From Coriobacteriales bacterium (GTDB lineage: Bacteria; Actinomycetota; Coriobacteriia; Coriobacteriales; UBA8131): 13,821 bases of DNA. The DNA lies in assembly GCA_031267175.1 (NCBI GenBank), contig JAIRZP010000001.1, forward strand, positions 1 to 13,821, read 5' to 3'. Positions within the stretch are counted from its first letter, which is position 1. Each line of letters begins with the position of its first letter. A program made the translations under genes and the position numbers. The notes beneath the pieces are model-generated. The model searched no databases and was not told the DNA's origin. It saw only the letters and a list, made by a program, of their open reading frames with translations. Positions 1 to 5,280 of the stretch are shown piece after piece.

Positions 1-1454
1 CGCTCACTGCCACAGGCGGAAGCGGGTACGGTTTCTTTTGGTGGTTCAGCGACAACTGGCTCGTCGCGGAGATAAACCAGGACGGCAGGGTACACATCCG
101 TTCTGTTGGTGAGGCAAACATCTGGCTCTGGTACAGAGGAGGCACCCTCTTTGAAGAAGTCGTCCCGACCTTCGTCCATCTAACCATAACGCAGGCAACG
201 CCGCGGCTCAGCACCGTTAATCCGCCTGTTGCTGCTGGCCTGCCCTTTGGAAAACCGCTTGCAAGCTCTGCCCTCTCCGGCGATGTGCTCGGCGTCGATG
301 GCACCCCTCTTATCGGCACCCTTGCCTGGGAAGCAGAAGAGGCAGCCACGCTTATTCCCGGCAGTGTCGGGCACGAGACCAGCGTCGGTGCGGACGGAAA
401 GACCTACCGCGCGAGGCAGGACGGCGTGTACTATGCCCCTGCCGTCTTTACTCCCGCCCAAGACATCTACGGTGGTGTCTATGCCCCGATAACACTGCTG
501 GTAAAGGTTCCCATATATGCGAGCGAGGACACCCGGACTACCCTGGAGAAGGAGGTGCAGGCCGCCGCGGGCAGCATAAGGCCCAAGCTCAGGAAGGCCG
601 AAGAAAACTACGATGCGAGCTCGCTTGCCCGCTTCTACCGGGCGCTCGAAGCGGTCGAACGTGCTCTGGCAGCAGACACTAGCCAGGCATCCTCCCAGGA
701 TACGACCGAGGCTCTGCTCAGCGAGCTTGCGGCGGCCGAGGCTGGGTTGCGTCACGACCATTCGGTGCTTACCAACTCTGCCGATACCGGTGTGTCCGAG
801 ACGGGAAGGAGCGTCACCCTCCGTATCAAGGGAGAGCTGACTACCGTTACTGGCATCCTGCTCAATGAGACGCACTTCGCCCTCGGCGTACCCGATGCCC
901 AAAGCGGTGAGAGGGCTCTCACCTTCGAGGGCAGGCGCTGTGGCACCGTCCGCGCGGGAAGCGTCATCATAGAGCTCAGCTCGGATTTTGTGGACTCCCT
1001 CGACAACGGTAGCTTTGCTGTGGCGGTGGACTTTGACGACGGCTATCAAAAGGGCAGCGGCAGTGTATCCTTTACCGTCTCCAGAAAAGCTCCCCTCCAA
1101 AACGACGATAGCCCGGAGGCGGTTGCTCCGTCAGGGCCAGAGAGCCCCGTTTTCTTTGCTGCGCCCGCTGCACCCGCCGTAGTCGCAGTAATCGTTGATG
1201 ACGACACCCCCTTGGGAGCGCCCCTTACCTCCAGCTCCCAAGGTGCTGCGGCAGACAATGGTGAGGAAAGCCTGACACTGCCCCCAGAAGCCCTCGCAGC
1301 CATTGAGCAGAGCCAGGCCCTGGCAGACACCACCGCGTTTTGGGTCTTTATCGTGCCGCTCGCGGCAGCCGTTGTCGCGCTGGTAGTAGGCACGCTGCTG
1401 GTACAGTCGCGAAAACTGCTGCGTAACAAAGGTGAGAAGAACGCACAGAGCTGA
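1..1454 (+). CDS. Surface-anchored Ig-like/FIVAR-like protein, 5' end cut by window edge
   Basis: The frame beginning at base 3 is open to the TGA at 1452-1454, so 483 residues of a larger protein are visible; the true start lies upstream. An aromatic-rich stretch (FFWWF, then NIWLWYRGG) leads into a segment resembling bacterial Ig-like repeats of adhesins (ITQATPRLSTV, then SALSGD and GTLAWE). Next, at about 517-750, is an Ala/Glu-rich helical part with the Y-x-x-x-S-x-x-x-F spacing of FIVAR-type modules. A beta-rich module follows at about 795-1085 with RAGSVIIELSSDFVDSL, like the X2-type Ig fold of Gram-positive surface proteins. A Pro/Ala/Ser-rich spacer precedes one membrane helix (about 1338-1403) and a basic tail (QSRKLLRNKGEK), so the bulk should face outside. 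There is no LPxTG motif, so anchoring is by the helix. A role in adhesion is inference; module names are by pattern only. Confidence 0.8.
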   Translation, partial: LTATGGSGYGFFWWFSDNWLVAEINQDGRVHIRSVGEANIWLWYRGGTLFEEVVPTFVHLTITQATPRLSTVNPPVAAGLPFGKPLASSALSGDVLGVDGTPLIGTLAWEAEEAATLIPGSVGHETSVGADGKTYRARQDGVYYAPAVFTPAQDIYGGVYAPITLLVKVPIYASEDTRTTLEKEVQAAAGSIRPKLRKAEENYDASSLARFYRALEAVERALAADTSQASSQDTTEALLSELAAAEAGLRHDHSVLTNSADTGVSETGRSVTLRIKGELTTVTGILLNETHFALGVPDAQSGERALTFEGRRCGTVRAGSVIIELSSDFVDSLDNGSFAVAVDFDDGYQKGSGSVSFTVSRKAPLQNDDSPEAVAPSGPESPVFFAAPAAPAVVAVIVDDDTPLGAPLTSSSQGAAADNGEESLTLPPEALAAIEQSQALADTTAFWVFIVPLAAAVVALVVGTLLVQSRKLLRNKGEKNAQS

Positions 1455-1458
1455 CCGG

Positions 1459-1601
1459 GGGGGACGGGGCAAGTGGGACAGGGAGACGGGGCTGGTGTCC
1501 CACCGGTTTTACGCTGTAGGCACTCTTCTTTTATGATTGGTGAAGGTGGGACACCAGCCCCGTCTCCCTGTCCCACAGAGTTGACACTCGCCCCATCCCC
1601 C
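1459..1601. repeat. Inverted pair of REP-like palindromes (family A)
   Basis: Bases 1473-1504 and 1545-1576 are a perfect 32/32 inverted repeat around a 40-nt spacer. Each arm is itself a hairpin: GTGGGACA and TGTCCCAC form an 8-bp stem around a 15-nt G-rich loop. The relationship extends outward: 1459-1475 matches the reverse complement of 1585-1601 at 15 of 17 positions. The right arm carries 11 extra bases (1574-1584) relative to the left. This paired layout is like BIMEs made of two opposed REP units. No T-run follows, so it is a poor intrinsic terminator, although it could stall polymerase or protect the 3' end of the surface-protein mRNA. Confidence 0.85.
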
Positions 1602-1625
1602 TTTCGCACGGTCACCCGACTGAGG

Positions 1626-1654
1626 TTGCCAAAACACGCAAAAAAGAGGATGAT
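1626..1654 (+). promoter_or_regulatory. Possible sigma-A-type promoter for the pirin operon
   Basis: TTGCCA (1626-1631, 5/6 to TTGACA) is followed after exactly 17 nt by GATGAT (1649-1654, 4/6 to TATAAT). The spacer is A-rich. A start site near 1661 would fall in the palindrome at 1659-1690. The -10 box is weak, so this is only a candidate. Confidence 0.35.
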
Positions 1655-1658
1655 GGGG

Positions 1659-1690
1659 CAGGGAGACGATGATTAATCATCGTGTCCCTG
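1659..1690. promoter_or_regulatory. Palindrome in the pirin leader, possible operator or degenerate REP unit
   Basis: A 32-bp palindrome with no loop pairs 15 of 16 positions; the only mismatch is 1665 against 1684. The centre is ATGATTAATCAT. The outer part (CAGGGAGACG...GTGTCCCTG) resembles the family A repeat at 1473-1504, with the loop replaced by self-complementary sequence. It ends 16 nt before the GGAGGTG ribosome binding site (1707-1713) of the next gene. It could bind a dimeric regulator, fold in the mRNA leader, or simply be a decayed repeat copy. Confidence 0.6.
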
Positions 1691-1721
1691 GCAAAACACA
1701 ACCAGTGGAGGTGCTTTAATC

Positions 1722-2429
1722 ATGCTCAGAGCAATTGACAGCAGCGCAATGGGTCGCGGTATACACGGTTGGCTCGACAGCCATTTTCATTTCTCGTTTG
1801 CTGAGTACTACAATCCAGAAAACATCAATTTTGGCGTGCTCCGTGTGTGGAACGACGACATCGTCCTCCCAGGCACCGGCTTTGACACCCATCCTCACGC
1901 CAATATGGAGATCCTGAGCTACGTCGTAGAAGGTGAGTTGAGCCACGCCGATTCCATGGGCAACGAGCACACGCTCACCCGCGGCCAGGTCCAGTACATG
2001 AGTGCCGGCACCGGCGTCACGCATTCCGAGTACAACCACGGCAAGGTGCCGCTACGCTTCTTCCAGATCTGGATCTTTGCCGACGCAAAGGATTACCCGC
2101 CCAATTACGGCGACCATCGCTTTGCGTGGGACGATCGTATCGACAAGTGGCTCAGCATTGCCACGGGTGTCAACAACACGGCCTCGCCCGCCCCCATACA
2201 CATCCATCAGGACATAAATATGTACGCAAGCTATCTCCGCGCGGGCAATACGCTGCCCTTTGAGGTAGCACCCGGCAGGCAGGCCTATCTGGTCATAGCC
2301 GAGGGCAAGGCCCGCGTCAGCGGCATCGGCCTCCACGCCCGCGACGCCCTCGAGATCGTCGATGAATACGTAGACATCGAGGCGCTGGAAGACGCCCATA
2401 TGGTCATCATCGAGATGGCACAGGGCTAA
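1722..2429 (+). CDS. Pirin-family bicupin protein (YhhW/YhaK-like)
   Basis: The 235-residue product matches bacterial pirins such as E. coli YhhW (231 residues) along its length. The four metal ligands of the N-terminal cupin are present at the expected positions: His57 and His59 in FDTHPHANME, His101 and Glu103 in GTGVTHSEYN. The C-terminal half (about 130-235) is the second cupin, which normally lacks metal. Family members can oxidise quercetin (YhhW, human pirin), and a Serratia pirin has been reported to interact with pyruvate dehydrogenase; which applies here is unknown. Cytoplasmic, with no signal peptide. The ATG at 1722 is supported by GGAGGTG 8 nt upstream. It leads a probable operon: the phosphohexomutase gene begins 5 nt after its stop and malate dehydrogenase follows. 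That context favours a role linked to central carbon metabolism, which is inference. Confidence 0.9.
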   Translation: MLRAIDSSAMGRGIHGWLDSHFHFSFAEYYNPENINFGVLRVWNDDIVLPGTGFDTHPHANMEILSYVVEGELSHADSMGNEHTLTRGQVQYMSAGTGVTHSEYNHGKVPLRFFQIWIFADAKDYPPNYGDHRFAWDDRIDKWLSIATGVNNTASPAPIHIHQDINMYASYLRAGNTLPFEVAPGRQAYLVIAEGKARVSGIGLHARDALEIVDEYVDIEALEDAHMVIIEMAQG

Positions 2430-2434
2430 GCAGC

Positions 2435-4126
2435 GTGGGCAACGATACAGAAGGTGCTGGGTTCGATCCAGCAAGCATACGGTTTGGCACCGACGGGTGG
2501 CGAGCCATCATCGGTGAGGACTTTACGGTAGAGCACCTGGCGCGCGTAGCCGAGGCCGCAGCCTTGGTATTCCGGGAGGATAACCCCGGCTTTGACGCTG
2601 CAATCGCCGCTCCCGATACGCTCGCGGGTACTGCCGATTCCGATACGTCTGCCGCCACCGCCCTTGCCGCCCTCCCCCTCCTCTACGTAGGATATGACTG
2701 CCGAGAGAACGCGGGCAGCTATGCTGTGCTGGCCGCGGTGATACTGGCAAGCTATGGGTTCAGGGTCCTTATCTCAGACCGATACTGCCCCACGCCCGCC
2801 CTGTGCTGGAGCATTGCCCACAACCCGCAGGCGGTCGGTGGCCTTATCCTGACCTCAAGCCATAACCCCGCCGAATACCTGGGGGTCAAGCTGCGTATGC
2901 CAGACGGAGGTGCCTCGCCCAAATCCTTCAGCGACCGGGTCGAGGCGGCGCTCAGCTCGGAATTGCCGGCAGTGTTTGCCCTGGCATGGACCTGTGCAGA
3001 GGCCAACAGGGCAGCGGGAGAAGGCGCCGCTCCGCTTGCCACCGCACAGATTGTCACTGCACCTTCTGCCCCAGAACAGGCCGATGCCTCACTTGAGCAC
3101 AGCTCAGAGGCCCTGCACGATAACAGCGAGGGGCTCCCCATAGAACGCGTGGACATCCTCACTCCCTATCTTAAAGACCTCGCAAGCCTTGTAGACGCCG
3201 ATGCCATTGCCGCGGCAGAGCTGCGCGTGGTAGTAGACCCGATGTTTGGCGCCGGGCGCGGCTATCTGGCCGGTGTGCTGAGTAGCCTTGGCGTAGAGGT
3301 TGTGGAGATTCATGCCGGGGAGGACCCGAGCTTTGCCGGCCTGCACCCGGAGCCTATCTTCCCCTGGATTGCAGAAGCGCTGGCCCGCACGGCCGAACTG
3401 GGCTACGATGCCTGCTTTATCACCGATGGGGACGCGGACCGCATCGGGGCCGGAGCGCGCGATGGCAGCTTTGTCAATCCGCACAGGATACTTGCCCTGG
3501 TCTGTGGCCTGCTCGTGGAGGACCGCGGAGAGCGTGGCCGCGTGGTGCGCACACTCAGTGGCTCCAGCCTCATCAAACGCCAGTGCGAGCGCCTGGGCCT
3601 GGAGCTTACCACCACACCCGTTGGCTTCAAATGGATTTACGAGGAGATGCTCAGGGGCGATGTCATACTCGGCGGCGAGGAGAGTGGTGGCATCGGTATT
3701 CCCAGTCATGTGCGCGAGCGGGACGGTCTGCTCATGGCGCTGCTGCTCACCGAGATGATGGCCAGAAAGGGCAAGGATCTCGGCGCGCTGGTAGAGGAGT
3801 TGCTCGACACGCTGGGGCACCTGGAGTACGCACGACGCGACCTGCGCCTTAGCGAGGAGGAAAAACAGCGCTTCCTCTGCGAGGTCTGCGCCGCGGAGCT
3901 CGGCACGGAGGCCTACCAAGCCAGGTTTGCTGCACTGGGCGAGCGTCTCGTAGAGATTGATTACCGCGATGGCATCAAGTTCGACTGTGCCTCCGATGCC
4001 TGGCTGCTCGCGCGTGCCAGCGGCACGGAGCCCCTGGTGCGCGTCTACGCCGAGGCAGCGAGCGTCGAGCAGGTGGAAAACCTCCTGGATCTCGGTTGCA
4101 GCCTGGTCAAGGGCATCGGAGCATGA
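2435..4126 (+). CDS. Phosphoglucomutase/phosphomannomutase (alpha-D-phosphohexomutase family)
   Basis: This enzyme should interconvert hexose 1- and 6-phosphates, feeding glycolysis or nucleotide-sugar synthesis. It starts with the family signature IRFGTDGWRAIIGEDFT (residues 15-31). The phosphoserine is Ser142 in LTSSHNPAEY, the Mg2+ loop is DGDADR (331-336), the sugar-specificity loop is GEESGG (414-419) and the phosphate-binding loop is RASGTEP (527-533), so all four catalytic elements are intact. The 563 residues exceed the usual 450-480; the surplus is an Ala/Asp/Thr-rich segment at about 51-80 and a longer Ala/Glu/Ser-rich segment at about 180-237. The start is a GTG only 5 nt after the pirin stop, with a weak AGGG upstream, suggesting translational coupling. 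No other in-frame start fits the conserved N-terminus. Glucose versus mannose preference cannot be read from sequence. GlmM is less likely, as its usual active-site context (RISASHNP) is absent. Confidence 0.92.
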   Translation: MGNDTEGAGFDPASIRFGTDGWRAIIGEDFTVEHLARVAEAAALVFREDNPGFDAAIAAPDTLAGTADSDTSAATALAALPLLYVGYDCRENAGSYAVLAAVILASYGFRVLISDRYCPTPALCWSIAHNPQAVGGLILTSSHNPAEYLGVKLRMPDGGASPKSFSDRVEAALSSELPAVFALAWTCAEANRAAGEGAAPLATAQIVTAPSAPEQADASLEHSSEALHDNSEGLPIERVDILTPYLKDLASLVDADAIAAAELRVVVDPMFGAGRGYLAGVLSSLGVEVVEIHAGEDPSFAGLHPEPIFPWIAEALARTAELGYDACFITDGDADRIGAGARDGSFVNPHRILALVCGLLVEDRGERGRVVRTLSGSSLIKRQCERLGLELTTTPVGFKWIYEEMLRGDVILGGEESGGIGIPSHVRERDGLLMALLLTEMMARKGKDLGALVEELLDTLGHLEYARRDLRLSEEEKQRFLCEVCAAELGTEAYQARFAALGERLVEIDYRDGIKFDCASDAWLLARASGTEPLVRVYAEAASVEQVENLLDLGCSLVKGIGA

Positions 4127-4190
4127 GATACCGCGCACTCTCCACCCTGTCCAGCCTACGGTACGCACCACACAACAGAAGGCACACACC

Positions 4191-5147
4191 ATGACAAAGA
4201 CCCTTCCCGTATCACGCTATCCCAAGGTCACCGTTGTGGGTGCCGGCAATGTGGGAGCCACCACGGCGCTTCTCCTGCTCATGAAGGAGCTCGCCAACGT
4301 GGTGCTCATCGACGTGGCGGAAGGCCTGGCCCGGGGTAAGGCCCTCGACCTCATGCATATGCGGAGCAACGAGCACTTTGGCCCCACCGTCGTCGGCACC
4401 GGCAGCTATGAGGACACGGCAGACAGCGACATCGTCGTGGTCACAGCCGGAGTGCCGCGCAAACCGGGCATGACGCGTGAGGATCTGGCAGGCATCAACG
4501 CCAGCATTGTGCACTCGGTCCTCAAGGGTGCGCTTGCAGAGAGCCCCAACGCTCTTTATCTCTTCGTCACCAACCCGCTCGATGTCATGACCAATCTGGC
4601 GGTGCAACTTGCCGGCCTCCCGCCCCAGAGGCTTATAGGCATGGGCGGGGTATTGGACACCGCGCGCTTTACCTATGCCATCTCGGAGGCAACCGGCGCT
4701 GCACCCAGAGACATCAAAGCCCTGGTCATCGGGGCACACGGCGAGGCCATGGTGCCGCTTGTGAGCCTGGCCACGGTAGCGGGGCGTCCGCTCCTTGAGC
4801 TCATCACCCCCGGCCAGCTTGCGCAGATAACAGAGGCAACGGTGCAGGGAGGCGCGGCAGTCGTCAAGCTGCTGGAGACCGGGTCGGCCTTTTACGCGCC
4901 GGCTTCCTCCATCGTGCAGATGGTCAAGGCCCTGCTCGAAGGCTCCGCAACGCTCCACTCAAGCTGCGTGCGGCTTAACGGCGAGTACGGCATCAGCGGT
5001 GTCTCTCTCTGCGTACCAGTGCTACTCGGCTCAGAGGGAGTCCGTGAGATTATTGAGCTACCACTCTCTCCCGAGGAAGGTGAGCAGCTGCACGCGTCCG
5101 CCGAGTCCACCAAAGCCCAGCTTGAGCGGCTTCTTCAGGAAGGGTAA
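4191..5147 (+). CDS. mdh: NAD-dependent malate dehydrogenase, LDH-like type
   Basis: It should interconvert malate and oxaloacetate with NAD(H). The 318-residue product has the Rossmann motif GAGNVG (17-22) and Asp41 after the second strand, which selects NAD over NADP. The substrate loop reads GVPRKPGMTR: Arg90 stands where lactate dehydrogenases have Gln, so malate dehydrogenase is favoured. Arg96, Asn128, Asp156, Arg159 and catalytic His183 (in GAHGEAMVP) complete the active site. The Glu after GAHG, where most relatives have Asp, is a mild oddity. The frame is open upstream into the mutase gene, but the ATG at 4191 is chosen because AGAAGG lies 8 nt before it and homology begins at once (PKVTVVGAGNVG). 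It lies 64 nt after the mutase gene, probably in the same operon. Its TAA is embedded in a 15-bp tandem repeat. Confidence 0.93.
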   Translation: MTKTLPVSRYPKVTVVGAGNVGATTALLLLMKELANVVLIDVAEGLARGKALDLMHMRSNEHFGPTVVGTGSYEDTADSDIVVVTAGVPRKPGMTREDLAGINASIVHSVLKGALAESPNALYLFVTNPLDVMTNLAVQLAGLPPQRLIGMGGVLDTARFTYAISEATGAAPRDIKALVIGAHGEAMVPLVSLATVAGRPLLELITPGQLAQITEATVQGGAAVVKLLETGSAFYAPASSIVQMVKALLEGSATLHSSCVRLNGEYGISGVSLCVPVLLGSEGVREIIELPLSPEEGEQLHASAESTKAQLERLLQEG

Positions 5148-5217
5148 CAGGGGAGGCCAGGACAAGGGAAAGCAGGACAGGGGAAAGCAGGGCAGGGGAG
5201 GCTCTAACAGGGGAGGG
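5143..5217. repeat. 15-bp minisatellite, five units, including the mdh stop codon
   Basis: Five consecutive 15-nt units are visible: GGTAACAGGGGAGGC, CAGGACAAGGGAAAG, CAGGACAGGGGAAAG, CAGGGCAGGGGAGGC, TCTAACAGGGGAGGG (5143, 5158, 5173, 5188, 5203). All share a core close to ACAGGGGA. The first and last units both carry TAACAGGGGAGG, and the first TAA is the mdh stop. The rest of the gap (5218-5280) holds no gene; its first part (GTTCTCCGGTTACGTTCCTGTCAC) can pair ACAGG at 5207-5211 with CCTGT, recalling the family A repeats. No clear intrinsic terminator is present for either convergent gene. Confidence 0.85.
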
Positions 5218-5280
5218 TTCTCCGGTTACGTTCCTGTCACACCTTTACGGGAGGCTTGCGGAGAGGGGCTTGACCTTGCC

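Noticed and set aside
180..1100. A 306-codon minus-strand frame opposite the surface-protein gene
   Set aside because: The plus-strand frame has coherent domains and a membrane anchor; the opposite product shows no family features.
1473..1576. Intrinsic terminator for the surface-protein gene
   Set aside because: The hairpin is strong, but there is no T-run after it on either strand, and the layout fits a REP pair better.
1581..1610. TTGACA at 1581-1586 as a perfect -35 box
   Set aside because: No acceptable -10 box occurs 16-18 nt downstream; the sequence there is C-rich.
3957..4190. An upstream extension of the malate dehydrogenase frame into the mutase gene
   Set aside because: The extra residues are a shifted reading of the mutase end. 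The ATG at 4191 has a ribosome site and homology starts there.
3104..4192. A 362-codon open frame on the minus strand, antisense to the phosphohexomutase gene
   Set aside because: The plus-strand frame has all mutase motifs. The antisense product shows no recognisable motif and is explained by codon bias.
5143..5217. Possible G-quadruplex on the plus strand in the G-rich array
   Set aside because: There are many G-runs, but no four runs of three or more are joined by loops of 7 nt or less; only long-loop forms are possible.
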